64,000 nucleotides of DNA, taken from assembly GCA_944321705.1 (NCBI GenBank), contig CALUMG010000004.1, positions 62,001-126,000 on the forward strand, written 5' to 3'. The stretch comes from an uncultured Muribaculaceae bacterium (GTDB lineage Bacteria > Bacteroidota > Bacteroidia > Bacteroidales > Muribaculaceae). The notes below the pieces were generated by a model. The model made no database searches, had not been told where the DNA came from, and worked only from the letters and a program-made list of their open reading frames with translations. Below, one piece after another: positions 1 through 9,070 of this stretch. Both the position numbers and the translations under genes were made by a program. Numbering within the stretch: the first letter of the stretch is position 1; each line of letters opens with the position of its first letter.

Positions 1-593
1 ATGGCAATGAACTTCCCTTTGTTTACTATTCCCGAATTGCGGTGCATCGAGAAGTCGCGATGGTGCATTTCATAGATTATTATGTCGGTGGGATTGTTTA
101 CGACAGGGCCTTTGTCGGTTTCCCATCCTTCGGGATTGGTTTTTTCAAAATCTATGATAGCAGCTCTTTTGCCATTTACGCCTACGGCTTTTGCCCATAC
201 TCCGGGAGTTTCATCAAGCCACTTGCCATTGACCTTAATTTGGAAAGTATAGAATTTGTTCATCAAGTCGAGGTCGGCAACTGTTGTGCGCCAAGTTCCG
301 GTATTTTTGTCATTTGCAAGGTCATAGCTTTTTACGGCTATTCCTCCTTGTCCATTGTTGTAGATGTGCACTTTGACAGCTTCGGCCATTGGCGACCATA
401 AGCAGAAGTTGTAATTATTGCTGTCAATAGTCAATTCAAGGTCTTCTCCATCGTAGGCCGGATAATTGGCAAAATCTTTCATTTGAGCTTGTGTAATAGA
501 TGCTTGTTGTGCGTTGGCTGTCATTGGAATGGCCGCCGAGATAGGCAGCACTGCCATAGTGGAGGCACAAACTTTTAATGCGATTTTTTTCAT
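1..593 (-). CDS. pulA: Type I pullulanase, N-terminal part (cut by window edge)
   Basis: This is the first 197 codons of a minus-strand gene that runs off the left edge. Translation from ATG at 593 gives a signal peptide (MKKIALKVCASTMAVLPISA, cleavage probably after ANA), then a beta-rich region typical of the CBM48/N-terminal domain of type I pullulanases, including NYNFCLWSPMAEAVKVHIYN around residues 63-82. The motif IIIYEMHHRDFSMH near residue 175 is the start of the GH13 barrel. Known family role: hydrolysis of alpha-1,6 bonds in pullulan and glycogen or starch branches. The signal peptide suggests an exported or periplasmic enzyme. The catalytic residues lie outside the window, so activity cannot be judged here. 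Confidence 0.85.
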   Translation of the reverse strand, partial: MKKIALKVCASTMAVLPISAAIPMTANAQQASITQAQMKDFANYPAYDGEDLELTIDSNNYNFCLWSPMAEAVKVHIYNNGQGGIAVKSYDLANDKNTGTWRTTVADLDLMNKFYTFQIKVNGKWLDETPGVWAKAVGVNGKRAAIIDFEKTNPEGWETDKGPVVNNPTDIIIYEMHHRDFSMHRNSGIVNKGKFIA

Positions 594-726
594 GAGATAT
601 AATTTTTTCAAAAAATAAGTGAAACATATTGGAATGTCATATATTTATGGAATATGAATGTTGTTGTATTCATTTCCACTTGCTGTCAATGGCGTTTTTA
701 AGGCATAACGGTTTTGAAAGTGACTG

Positions 727-1044
727 TCATTTTACGATAACCTTTCGTGACCAGTATTCGCATTTTACAATATAAAATCCTTTAGGCAGATTGATGGTTG
801 CCGTTGTCCCGCCGGGAACGGATACTGATTTTACAATTTGACCTGTTATGGAATACACCGAGAATGTGGATTCGTTGTCGCTGTTGTAATTGTAAATTGT
901 CATGCAGCCGGCATCACCGACAACGGTTGCGGAATTTTCGGAGAATTCTTGTTGTTGGGCATAAACTGAGAATGCTATGTCCGAAATGCAGCAACTACCT
1001 GTCAATATAATCAATATTGCTATAACGCGCTTGAGCATAACCAT
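727..1044 (-). CDS. Tiny exported protein consisting mainly of a type IX secretion sorting domain
   Basis: About 105 residues. A hydrophobic signal segment (MLKRVIAILIILTGSCC) is followed by a short linker. The C-terminal half is FSVYSITGQIVKSVSV, then LPKGFYIVKC and a terminal KVIVK. That is the pattern of the type A C-terminal sorting domain of type IX secretion cargo (VYdixGrlV, lxxGxYivk, kvvv). No other domain fits in the remaining 40 residues, so this is almost a bare sorting domain. A -7 box (TATCTTTG on the minus strand, 1050-1057) lies just upstream and overlaps the longer possible start at 1062. I therefore prefer the start at 1044 or 1038, with a very short leader. It lies 133 bp upstream of pulA on the same strand. 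Function unknown. Confidence 0.6.
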   Translation of the reverse strand: MVMLKRVIAILIILTGSCCISDIAFSVYAQQQEFSENSATVVGDAGCMTIYNYNSDNESTFSVYSITGQIVKSVSVPGGTTATINLPKGFYIVKCEYWSRKVIVK

Positions 1045-1099
1045 ATTCACAAAGATAGCCAACTGTCATGATAAATACAACATGCGGAAAATATTTTTA

Positions 1100-1140
1100 T
1101 AATTAAAATGCGCCGGAACCATCATGATTTCCGGCGCATT
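1100..1140 (-). terminator. Rho-independent terminator of the thr operon
   Basis: A 12-bp perfect stem (AATGCGCCGGAA and its complement) with a 10-nt loop. On the minus strand it is followed by a T/A-rich tail beginning TTTTAATTAT. It lies just past the thrC stop codon. Confidence 0.85.
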
Positions 1141-1157
1141 GGTGCGCATTTTGCTAT

Positions 1158-2468
1158 TTATATTTCTTCCAGGAAGCTTTTGAAAGCATGGAATCCTGAA
1201 TTCAGCTTCACTGTTTGTTTTTTGCCGTTCATAAAAGCTCTTAGCTTGTCGGGGATTTCAATTTCCTTACCGATTATTTGTTCAACCGTGTCTTTGAATT
1301 TTGCAGGGTGCGCAGTTTCAAGACTTATGCCTATTTCCCCGGGTTCTAAATATTCACATAATGCACGATATGCGACTGCACCATGAGGATCCAGCACATA
1401 GCCATCACTTGCGTAAGTATTTGCAATTGTTTCGCTTATTTGTTCGTCGGTGTATGTAAATCCTGTAATTTCCTTGCAGATTTCTTCATGAGAATTGCCG
1501 TATAGATCGAGTATTCGGGCAAAATTGCTTGGATTGCCAACGTCCATGGCATTGGCTATGGTCGGAATTGATGGTCGAGGCTCGAATGTGCCGGTACGCA
1601 AGTAGTCGTAGAACACGCAGTTGCGGTTGTTGGCTGCGATGAAACGTTTTACAGGGAGTCCCATTCGCTTGGCGATGAGACCGGCGGCAAGATTTCCGAA
1701 GTTCCCGCTCGGAACTGATATCACTACATTGTCGATTGGTTGTTCGCGTTTTGCGAGTTGGGCAAACGCATAGAAATAGTAGAATGTCTGAGGCAGGAAG
1801 CGGGCAATGTTTATTGAATTTGCGCTTGTCAATATCAAGTTTTCGTTCAATTCCTTGTCCATGAACGCGTTTTTGACAAGAGCTTGGCAATCGTCAAATG
1901 TGCCGTTTATTTCAAGTGCAGTTATGTTTTGCCCGAGGGTTGTGAATTGTGCTTCTTGTATCTTGCTTACTTTGTCTTGTGGATAAAGCACGAAAACCCT
2001 GACCCCTTTGACTCCGAGGAATCCATTTGCCACGGCACTGCCTGTGTCGCCCGAAGTTGCAACGAGGACGTTGATGCACTTGTCTCCATTTCGTGATTGT
2101 GAGTTTAGGTATCCGAGCACTCTTGCCATGAACCTTGCTCCCACATCCTTGAATGCCAATGTGGGGCCATGGAAAAGTTCAAGGACATATTGGTCTCCAG
2201 TGATGTGTCTGAGAGGAATGTCAAAGTTAATGGCATCATACACAATCTCTTTCAGTATGTCACATTCTATATCGTTGCCAAATAGCGCATTAGCCACTGC
2301 ATAGGAAATTTCTTGCAATGACATTTGTGCCATGTTGTTGATGAATGCTTTGGGTAATTTGGTTATTTTTTCGGGCATGAAAAGACCTTTATCGGCAGCA
2401 AGGCCTTTAAGGACTGCTTCTTTGAAAGAAGAATCGATTACTTTGCGGTTAGTGCTATAGTAATACAT
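1158..2468 (-). CDS. thrC: Threonine synthase
   Basis: 436 residues, the usual length of the longer threonine synthases. It converts O-phosphohomoserine to threonine with pyridoxal phosphate in the cytosol. Visible features are the N-terminal YYSTNRKV stretch, the PLP-binding lysine in HGPTLAFKDVG (Lys107) and the phosphate-binding loop ATSGDTGSA near residues 137-145. It is the last gene of the operon thrA-apgM-thrC, 23 bp after the ApgM-type gene, and is followed by a strong terminator. The start at 2468 gives the canonical N terminus. Confidence 0.95.
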   Translation of the reverse strand: MYYYSTNRKVIDSSFKEAVLKGLAADKGLFMPEKITKLPKAFINNMAQMSLQEISYAVANALFGNDIECDILKEIVYDAINFDIPLRHITGDQYVLELFHGPTLAFKDVGARFMARVLGYLNSQSRNGDKCINVLVATSGDTGSAVANGFLGVKGVRVFVLYPQDKVSKIQEAQFTTLGQNITALEINGTFDDCQALVKNAFMDKELNENLILTSANSINIARFLPQTFYYFYAFAQLAKREQPIDNVVISVPSGNFGNLAAGLIAKRMGLPVKRFIAANNRNCVFYDYLRTGTFEPRPSIPTIANAMDVGNPSNFARILDLYGNSHEEICKEITGFTYTDEQISETIANTYASDGYVLDPHGAVAYRALCEYLEPGEIGISLETAHPAKFKDTVEQIIGKEIEIPDKLRAFMNGKKQTVKLNSGFHAFKSFLEEI

Positions 2469-2491
2469 AATGTGGTAGTGAGTTTTAAGAG

Positions 2492-3703
2492 TTAAATTTG
2501 GAAAAGAGCTCGCATGAATTGGTCTTTTGTCAAGGTTCCATACATGCCAAATTGTGCCACTTCTTCGTCAAATCGAGGTACTCGATCGGGTCGTTCACCG
2601 GGCCTGAATATTGCAAATGGCACGGGAGCGGCAGAGTGGGTGCGCAAGCGGCATGGAGTGGGGTGGTCGGGTAACAATGCTATCGTCACCGGTTCTTTCA
2701 TTTTTAGGGTGGCATCTATTATCGGCTTGCAGATGCGATGGTCAAGGTTCTCGATGGTTTTTACTTTTAAATTGTAATCACCTTCGTGTCCGGCTTCATC
2801 TGAAGCTTCCACATGCAGGAAAACAAAATCGTAATCGCCTTGCAACGCATTGATTGCAGCTTGAGCCTTTCCTTCATAATTGGTATCGTACAATCCCGTG
2901 GCACCTTCTACATGGATGGGTTCGAGTCCGGCATAAATACCAATGCCTCTAATCAAGTCCACAGCCGATATTACAGCTCCTTTTTTAATGCCGTATTTCT
3001 TTGACAATGGTTCCATTGCAGGACGGTATCCGGCCGACCATGGCCAAATGCTGTTTGCCGGGTCTTTCCCCTCATTCATGCGCTTGATATTCACGGGATG
3101 CTCTTTGAGCAGTTCTTGCGATTCAAGTATCAACTTGTTGAGCAAGGCGGCTGTATCTTCGGCAGTCGGTTCGGTTGCTTTCACGAGAACGTTCTTAAAA
3201 GGAGTTCCCGGAACATCATGTGGGGGAGTGCAACGTAAATGTTTGTTGCCACTTTTTATTACGAGCAAGTGGCGGTAGGACACGCCCGGATAAAAATGTA
3301 TTGACTCTGTTCCGAGTTTGTCGTTCAATGATTTTATTATGTCGAAAGCCTCTTCGTCAGATATGTGTCCGGCTGAGTGATTCTTGATAATGCCGTCTTG
3401 AATGCAAATGAGGTTGCACCTCATTGCCATGTCACCATCTTCAAGGTTTACTCCCATGCTTGCGGCTTCGAGCGTGCCCCGGCCTTCAAAAACGTCGGGG
3501 AGATTGTACCCTAACAAAGACAAATGCGCAACTTCGCTGCCAGGGGCATATCCCGGAGGTATTGTGTACAGCATCCCGGTTCGTCCTGCGCCACCTATCC
3601 AGTCTATTGCAGGGGTATCGGCTGCTTGCAGCGGAGTTTTATCACCAAGTTCGGGAATAGGTTCATCGGCCATTCCGTCACCCAATATTATAATATGTTT
3701 CAT
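2492..3703 (-). CDS. ApgM-type phosphoglycerate mutase homologue, probable homoserine kinase
   Basis: 403 residues of the alkaline-phosphatase-like metalloenzyme superfamily, archaeal-type cofactor-independent phosphoglycerate mutase branch. Metal-site motifs seen are ILGDGMADEP (Asp9), APGSEVAHLSLLGY (candidate Ser56 nucleophile), HVEASDEAGHEGD near residue 300 and LLPDHPTPC further on. It sits between thrA and thrC, 20 bp after thrA. In many Bacteroidetes and Desulfovibrio this subfamily (TIGR02535, proposed homoserine kinase) occupies exactly this position and replaces the GHMP-type ThrB. No thrB is present in this operon. I infer phosphorylation of homoserine as the role; a glycolytic mutase role is the alternative. 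Confidence 0.85.
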   Translation of the reverse strand: MKHIIILGDGMADEPIPELGDKTPLQAADTPAIDWIGGAGRTGMLYTIPPGYAPGSEVAHLSLLGYNLPDVFEGRGTLEAASMGVNLEDGDMAMRCNLICIQDGIIKNHSAGHISDEEAFDIIKSLNDKLGTESIHFYPGVSYRHLLVIKSGNKHLRCTPPHDVPGTPFKNVLVKATEPTAEDTAALLNKLILESQELLKEHPVNIKRMNEGKDPANSIWPWSAGYRPAMEPLSKKYGIKKGAVISAVDLIRGIGIYAGLEPIHVEGATGLYDTNYEGKAQAAINALQGDYDFVFLHVEASDEAGHEGDYNLKVKTIENLDHRICKPIIDATLKMKEPVTIALLPDHPTPCRLRTHSAAPVPFAIFRPGERPDRVPRFDEEVAQFGMYGTLTKDQFMRALFQI

Positions 3704-3723
3704 AATGAGTATCCTGAAGTCTG

Positions 3724-6162
3724 TTATCTAATGTTGGCAATGCTTATGATGTCGGCAAACACACCGGCTGCGGTAACTTCGGCTCCTGCTCCATATCCTT
3801 TTATTTCCATAGGATATTCCTTATACCTTTCGGTAGTGATTAGAATCACGTTGTTACTGCCTTCGAGAGCGTAGAAAGGATGCCCTACTTCGACTTCTTC
3901 TATGCCGGTAGATACAATTCCGTTTTCGAGTCGTGCAATGTATCGGATGTGTTTGTTGTCTCGTTCTGCTTCTGCCCGTTTTTTTTCAAATTCGGCATCG
4001 TATGCTTTCACTTTGTCGATGAAACTTGAACCGTCTCCCTCAAAGCATTCGGCCGGGATGAATTTTCCAACGTTCACATCTTCTTGTTCCACTTTGTATC
4101 CCGCTTCGCGAGCAAGAATGACGATTTTCCTTATGACATCCTTGCCACTCAAGTCTGTTCTTGGGTCAGGCTCGGCATATCCTGTTTCCTTTGCCATTTC
4201 AATAGCTTTGCTCAATGGAATATCCTTGCTGACGGTGTTGAAGATGTAGTTCAACGTACCCGAGAGGACGGCTTCAATTTTCAGAATCTTGTCGCCTGAG
4301 TTGATCAAGTTGTTGATGGTGTTGATAATTGGCAATCCGGCACCTACGTTTGTTTCGAATAGGAACTTCACATCGCGTTTTCTTGCGATTTGTTTCAATT
4401 CGGCATAAGCGGAGTATTCGGATGCCGCAGCAATCTTATTGGCAGCAACGACGTTTACGTTGTGGCTCAGTAAAGCCTTATATAAACTTGCAATTTCTTT
4501 GCTTGCCGTACAATCGACAAATACCGAGTTGAAGATATTCATTTTTATTATTTCATCGACTATTTTTTGTGGCGACACGGGTTCGCTGGCTTTTTCAATC
4601 TCTTCGGAGTAATTGGCAGTGTCGATTCCTTTGCGAGTAAAAATACATTTTTTTGAATTGGATATTCCTACCACACGAAGTTCCAATGCTTTGTCCTTGA
4701 GCAAGTTTGATTTTTGTTTGTTTATTTGCTCCAACAAGTTTTGTCCGACATTGCCTATTCCAGTAACGAATAAGTTCAGAACCTGTGTGTCTGACAAGAA
4801 AAAAGAGTCATGAATTACATTTAGCGCCTTTCGCAAGCTTTCGAGTTTTATTACAAACGAGATGTTTGTCTCGGATGCACCTTGTGCACAGGCTATAACA
4901 TTAATACCATTGCGCCCAAGCGTGTTAAAAAGCCTTCCTGCTATGCCGGGCGTATGTTTCATGTTTTCTCCTACGATGGCCACGGTAGCAAGATCGCGTT
5001 CGGGCGTAATGTCGCTTATTTCACCGGTGGTAAGCTCGGCTTTGAATTCTTCTTTTAGTACAGCCACGGCAATGTCGGCATCGCAGTTTTTGACTGCAAA
5101 TGACGTGTTGTGCTCGGATGAGGCTTGTGATACAAGGAACACGCTGATTCCGTTTCGAGCGAGTGCGTTGAAGATGCGAGAGTTGATGCCGATAACGCCT
5201 ACCATTCCAAATCCGGTAAGTGTGATGAGGCAGGTATCGTTGATTGACGATATGCCCTTTATGGCTTTGCCCTCATGGCTTGCCGCATTTCCAGAGATGA
5301 GCGTGCCGGGAGCCGAAGGGTTGAATGTGTTTTTTATCTTGATTGGGATATTCTTGTGGTATACCGGATAAATCGTAGGTGGATACACGACTTTTGCACC
5401 GAAGTTGCAAAGTTCCATTGCTTCGATGAATGTTAAGTGGCTTATAACGTAGGCCGAAGATATGACACGGGGGTCGGCTGTCATGAAACCGTCAACGTCG
5501 GTCCAAATTTCAAGTTGCTCGGCATTGAGCGCAGCAGCGATTATGGCTGCAGTGTAGTCGCTGCCTCCACGTCCGAGGTTGGTAATGTCACCGGTTTCAC
5601 GGTCGGTGGAAATAAAACCGGGTACGACGGCCACTTTTCCCTTGAAGTTGTTGAAAGTATCGTGAATGAGGGTTTCTGTCAATTTCAAGTCGGCAATATG
5701 CTTGTCAAATTGTGTTTCGGTCTTTATGAAATTTCGTGAGTCGAAATGACGTGCATGGTTTATTATCCTGCTTATTATTACTGAAGACAGCCTTTCTCCG
5801 TAACTGACCACAATGTCGAGAGTTCTTGTAGACAAGTCTTTGATTAGGGCTATTCCACGGTAAATGTTGCCGAGTTCTTCAAGCAAAGGGTTTATGATGG
5901 AATGAACATCAAGCTTGCGCTTGTCGGGAACTATGCCATCGATGATTTTGTTGTGGCGTTCCACGATTGCAGCATAGTTTTGCAAGTATCCCATGTCGCC
6001 TTTGGCTGCTTGCTTGGCTGTGTTGATTAACTGGTCGGTTATGCCTCCGAGAGCCGATACTACAACGATTACTTGTTCGTCGCATCCTTCGACTATCTGT
6101 TTTACGTTGCGCAGACTTTCTACCGTGCCTACCGATGTCCCACCGAATTTCAGTACTTTCAT
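3724..6162 (-). CDS. thrA: Bifunctional aspartate kinase / homoserine dehydrogenase I
   Basis: 812 residues, close to the 820 of the classical fusion. An N-terminal aspartokinase (MKVLKFGGTSVGTVESL, residues 1 to about 290) is followed by two ACT regulatory regions (about 310-460). The C-terminal homoserine dehydrogenase starts at FVTGIGNVGQNLLEQ (NAD(P)-binding Gly motif) and includes the substrate region EAVLSGTLNYIFN. It catalyses the first and third steps from aspartate to threonine and methionine, and the ACT domains imply allosteric feedback. It is the first gene of the thr operon. The leader upstream holds a promoter box and a hairpin. Confidence 0.95.
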   Translation of the reverse strand: MKVLKFGGTSVGTVESLRNVKQIVEGCDEQVIVVVSALGGITDQLINTAKQAAKGDMGYLQNYAAIVERHNKIIDGIVPDKRKLDVHSIINPLLEELGNIYRGIALIKDLSTRTLDIVVSYGERLSSVIISRIINHARHFDSRNFIKTETQFDKHIADLKLTETLIHDTFNNFKGKVAVVPGFISTDRETGDITNLGRGGSDYTAAIIAAALNAEQLEIWTDVDGFMTADPRVISSAYVISHLTFIEAMELCNFGAKVVYPPTIYPVYHKNIPIKIKNTFNPSAPGTLISGNAASHEGKAIKGISSINDTCLITLTGFGMVGVIGINSRIFNALARNGISVFLVSQASSEHNTSFAVKNCDADIAVAVLKEEFKAELTTGEISDITPERDLATVAIVGENMKHTPGIAGRLFNTLGRNGINVIACAQGASETNISFVIKLESLRKALNVIHDSFFLSDTQVLNLFVTGIGNVGQNLLEQINKQKSNLLKDKALELRVVGISNSKKCIFTRKGIDTANYSEEIEKASEPVSPQKIVDEIIKMNIFNSVFVDCTASKEIASLYKALLSHNVNVVAANKIAAASEYSAYAELKQIARKRDVKFLFETNVGAGLPIINTINNLINSGDKILKIEAVLSGTLNYIFNTVSKDIPLSKAIEMAKETGYAEPDPRTDLSGKDVIRKIVILAREAGYKVEQEDVNVGKFIPAECFEGDGSSFIDKVKAYDAEFEKKRAEAERDNKHIRYIARLENGIVSTGIEEVEVGHPFYALEGSNNVILITTERYKEYPMEIKGYGAGAEVTAAGVFADIISIANIR

Positions 6163-6208
6163 TTTTCTGATAGAAATGTTATTTATGTCAATTTTATTTC
6201 ATTTCTGT

Positions 6209-6244
6209 GTCGTGATATATTTTAATAATGTGTGTAATCACGAC
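6209..6244 (-). promoter_or_regulatory. Hairpin in the thrA leader
   Basis: Perfect 8-bp arms (GTCGTGAT at 6209-6216 and ATCACGAC at 6237-6244) with a 20-nt loop lie between the probable transcription start and thrA. No T-run follows, so it is not a simple terminator. No threonine-rich leader peptide was found. Confidence 0.4.
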
Positions 6245-6260
6245 AATAACTTTCAATATT

Positions 6261-6268
6261 CAAAGATA
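6261..6268 (-). promoter_or_regulatory. thrA: Probable -7 box of the thrA operon
   Basis: TATCTTTG on the minus strand matches the Bacteroidetes TAnnTTTG box. It would give a leader of about 90 nt. The -33 element is weak. Confidence 0.45.
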
Positions 6269-6425
6269 ATACTTTTTACTTACACAAGGTCGTGTGATTG
6301 TTTTAAATAACTAATGATTATGTGAAATTTGCGTATAAAAGTAGCTATTAAATGTATTTATGTGGTAAAAAATGACAATTTTCTTGATATGGCAAGGAAT
6401 TTATTGCAAATATTGAATTATTTAC

Positions 6426-6540
6426 TATATTTGAATAATATATGATTCGTCTCGGCAATGTAAAATTCAGAGCAAGCTCAAATTTCCCGATTGTTCTCGA
6501 CTTACAATATATTTGAATAATATATTGTCTCGGCAATTAA
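6426..6540 (+). repeat. Dispersed promoter-palindrome repeat, copy 1 (one full unit plus part of a second)
   Basis: A unit of 82 bp runs from the TATATTTG box at 6426-6433 to an identical box at 6508-6515. It contains the conserved GTCTCGGCAATG segment and a palindrome centred on GAGCAAGCTC. The first 30 bp then repeat (6508-6540). The distal box points at the AlgH-family gene 87 bp downstream. The divergent thrA/algH gap (6163-6601) otherwise holds only the thrA leader and A/T-rich DNA. Confidence 0.75.
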
Positions 6541-6601
6541 TGGAAATGTAATGCTGCAAAACTGTCGTTTTTCGTTTGATTCTTAATGACTATTATGCCT
6601 T

Positions 6602-7204
6602 ATGAAGATAATTAATTCTGACATATTTAACATTAAAATCCCACAGCCGGAACCACGCTCCGGCGATTTGTTGCTGGCAGTTCCTTTTATGGATGACGGA
6701 TGCTTCAGTCATGCTGTCGTGTGTCTTATTGAACATTCATTGGAATCGGGTACGATGGGGCTTGTGACAAATCGTCTTTCAGGTTATACGCTCAATGAAC
6801 TGGTCGAGGATATCCCAGATTCGGAAGATATACCTGTTTTCATAGGCGGACCTGTACATAATGACCGTTTGTATTATTTACACACTCTTGGCAATTTGAT
6901 TCCTGATTCGGTAGAAGTTGTTCCGGGTCTGTATGTCGGTGGGGATTTTGATGCAGTGAAACGTTATATTTCCGAAGGGAATATGTTAGAGGGGAGAATC
7001 AGGTTTTTTGTCGGTTATAGCGGATGGACTCGCGGACAATTGCGAAGGGAATTAAATAATTTTGACTGGGCTGTCGCTAAGATTAAGTCGGTCGATGACG
7101 TGATGACCGGTGTCGAAAATGGCGCATGGCGTTTGCAGGTTGCTAATTTGGGAGAAAAATATCGTATTTGGCTTAATTGTCCGCCTAATGCTTTATTGAA
7201 TTGA
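6602..7204 (+). CDS. YqgE/AlgH family protein
   Basis: 200 residues matching the AlgH/YqgE (DUF179) family along its whole length. GDLLLAVPFMDDGCFSHAVVCLIEH near the N terminus, GLVTNRLSGYTLNEL, PVFIGGPVHNDRLYYLH and FVGYSGWTRGQLRREL are the family's characteristic stretches. The protein is cytosolic and has no known enzymatic activity; it is often linked to regulation in other bacteria. It stands alone, divergent from thrA, and is probably transcribed from the repeat-borne promoter box at 6508-6515. ATG at 6602 is the only start giving the standard N terminus. Confidence 0.9.
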   Translation: MKIINSDIFNIKIPQPEPRSGDLLLAVPFMDDGCFSHAVVCLIEHSLESGTMGLVTNRLSGYTLNELVEDIPDSEDIPVFIGGPVHNDRLYYLHTLGNLIPDSVEVVPGLYVGGDFDAVKRYISEGNMLEGRIRFFVGYSGWTRGQLRRELNNFDWAVAKIKSVDDVMTGVENGAWRLQVANLGEKYRIWLNCPPNALLN

Positions 7205-7220
7205 TTTTATGGCAGGCTGT

Positions 7221-7760
7221 CTACATGTCGTTTGCAACATGTTGGAATAACAATGCGTCGCGATATTGTGAGCCTTGTCTAATCCAAGATTTCAGTGTGC
7301 CGCAACATGAGAAACCACATTTTTCAAGCATTTTGATGCTGCCATCGTTCGAAGCATCGGTTATTGCGGCTATTTGTTTCATTCCGATGCAAGTTTTAGC
7401 ATAATTGACAAGTATTTTCATTGCACGGACGGCATAACCCAATCCGCGTTCGCTTTTGCTTATGTATATGCCGGCAAAGGCTCGGTTGTTGGCCGGGTCG
7501 AAATCATAAAGGTCAGCTGTGCCTATGCAAATGTTGTTGTCGGTTGCTATCATGAAACGTATGTTTCTCGATTTGAATATGTCTCCGTCGTAATTGTTGG
7601 CATAGTCCCATAGTTGCTTTCGGCTGTAAGGAGCAAAGGCGTTATTTGTAATCCATTGCGTAGTGTCATTTTCCCATCGGTATAGTATATCTACATCGCT
7701 CAATTCCACGGCACGCAACGTTAATGTTCCATCGCTTAATATTTCTTCTTGAATCATCAC
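7221..7760 (-). CDS. GNAT family N-acetyltransferase
   Basis: 179 residues of the RimJ/RimL-like GNAT group. The start LSDGTLTLRAVELSDVDILYRWEND is typical of this group. The acetyl-CoA-binding region is GIYISKSERGLGYAVRAMKIL (a variant of the usual RGxGxA motif), followed by the characteristic NDGSIKMLEKCGF. The acceptor substrate cannot be told from sequence. Its start overlaps the stop of the upstream glycosyltransferase by 4 bases (ATGA), so the two are translationally coupled. Confidence 0.85.
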   Translation of the reverse strand: MMIQEEILSDGTLTLRAVELSDVDILYRWENDTTQWITNNAFAPYSRKQLWDYANNYDGDIFKSRNIRFMIATDNNICIGTADLYDFDPANNRAFAGIYISKSERGLGYAVRAMKILVNYAKTCIGMKQIAAITDASNDGSIKMLEKCGFSCCGTLKSWIRQGSQYRDALLFQHVANDM

Positions 7761-8872
7761 AGAGCCATTTTAGGTGAAATTATCATGTTGTTTTCATTGG
7801 AATAAATGTGGAAACGTAGTCGTTCGTCAGCTTCTTTGTCGATGATGGCGATTATTGAAGCATAGTCGTGGTCGCGGTTGTCAATCACGATGTCGGTTGC
7901 TTTGTTATCGTTGGTGATTGATGCCGTTGAAGACAGTAATGGCCTGATGTCTTCGGGATGCGAGCTTATTATTTTCCAAATGCAACTGCGGTTGTCGTTT
8001 TTTTTCTTTGAGAACGGACGAGTTGCTATGCGGCGTATCACGGCTGCCGAAGCACGGGCGTAGATGGCCATTCTTATGAGTATTGTGAAAGGAATGCTGT
8101 AATTTGGAAAATGCTTCTTGAAAAATATCAGCATAGCTTCGTAAAATACCTTGACATACCTGATTGAATCTTTCTTTGTGCTTTCCCCTTTGTAGTGGAT
8201 GATTGTAGTGGGTAAATAATAGTTTTTGTAGCCTTCAAGGGTGAGTCGGTAGGAGAGGTCTATGTCTTCTCCATACATGAAGAATGTTTCATCAAATCCT
8301 CCAACTTTTTTTAGTAAATTCCCCCTTATGAACATGAATGCTCCGGCCAATATTTCTATTTCATGGGCTTCTTTTTCAGGAAGGTAGCGTAAGTGATAAC
8401 GTGCGAAGCGAGGTGACATGGGGAACAATGACGACAATCCGAAGATTTTGCAGAACGACACCCATGGAGTGGTAAATGAGCGTTTTGATTCGGGCAGGAA
8501 TTTGCCATTCCCGTCAATCATTCTCACGCCTATTCCTCCACAGTCGGCATGGGAACGCATCCACTCAAGACAATCTGTAATATTCTTGCGACAGATAATC
8601 GTGTCGGGATTTAGGATGAGAATGAATTCACCTTGTGCGATTTTTATTCCTTGATTATTGGCTCGTGCAAATCCCACATTTTCCTTGTTCTCGATTATGG
8701 TTATCGAGTCTCTGAATCTGTGGCGGATAAATTCCATCGAATCGTCACCCGAATTGTTGTCGATGACAATTATTTCACCCTTGATGCCTTCTATGGCCTC
8801 AAGAGATGACGCGATTGTCTGTTCCAAAAAGAATTTGACGCGATAGTTTACTATTATTATCGAGACGAGCAT
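7757..8872 (-). CDS. Glycosyltransferase family 2
   Basis: 371 residues. The GT-A fold begins at once with MLVSIIIVNYRVKFFLEQTI. IVIDNNSGDDS is the nucleotide-sugar loop, FILILNPDTII carries the DxD-equivalent (NPD), and GGFDETFFMYGEDIDLSYR is the acceptor and catalytic segment (ED). The family transfers a sugar from an activated donor, often in O-antigen or exopolysaccharide assembly. After residue 260 comes a hydrophobic helix and about 90 residues of unrecognised C-terminal sequence (ATDIVIDNRDHDYASIIAII), probably a small extra domain. It is followed by the coupled GNAT gene. Confidence 0.88.
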   Translation of the reverse strand: MLVSIIIVNYRVKFFLEQTIASSLEAIEGIKGEIIVIDNNSGDDSMEFIRHRFRDSITIIENKENVGFARANNQGIKIAQGEFILILNPDTIICRKNITDCLEWMRSHADCGGIGVRMIDGNGKFLPESKRSFTTPWVSFCKIFGLSSLFPMSPRFARYHLRYLPEKEAHEIEILAGAFMFIRGNLLKKVGGFDETFFMYGEDIDLSYRLTLEGYKNYYLPTTIIHYKGESTKKDSIRYVKVFYEAMLIFFKKHFPNYSIPFTILIRMAIYARASAAVIRRIATRPFSKKKNDNRSCIWKIISSHPEDIRPLLSSTASITNDNKATDIVIDNRDHDYASIIAIIDKEADERLRFHIYSNENNMIISPKMAL

Positions 8873-9070
8873 TTTTTAACTAACTATAACAATTAAGATT
8901 TTTTCGGTAAGGATTCGGTTGAGGTGAATGTTTAGTATATAGCTTTCAAAACCAGTGTGTTAAATGTTTTCAAATGTCGTTGAGAGTGGGCGTGGTTTGC
9001 CTGTTCTTGACAATTGTCGGGAATGCATGCAAATATTCGATTCTCGTTGAGTTTAGTAAAACGGGATTTT

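Noticed and set aside
42..401. 119-codon plus-strand ORF
   Set aside because: Antisense to the clear pullulanase reading frame with signal peptide and family motifs.
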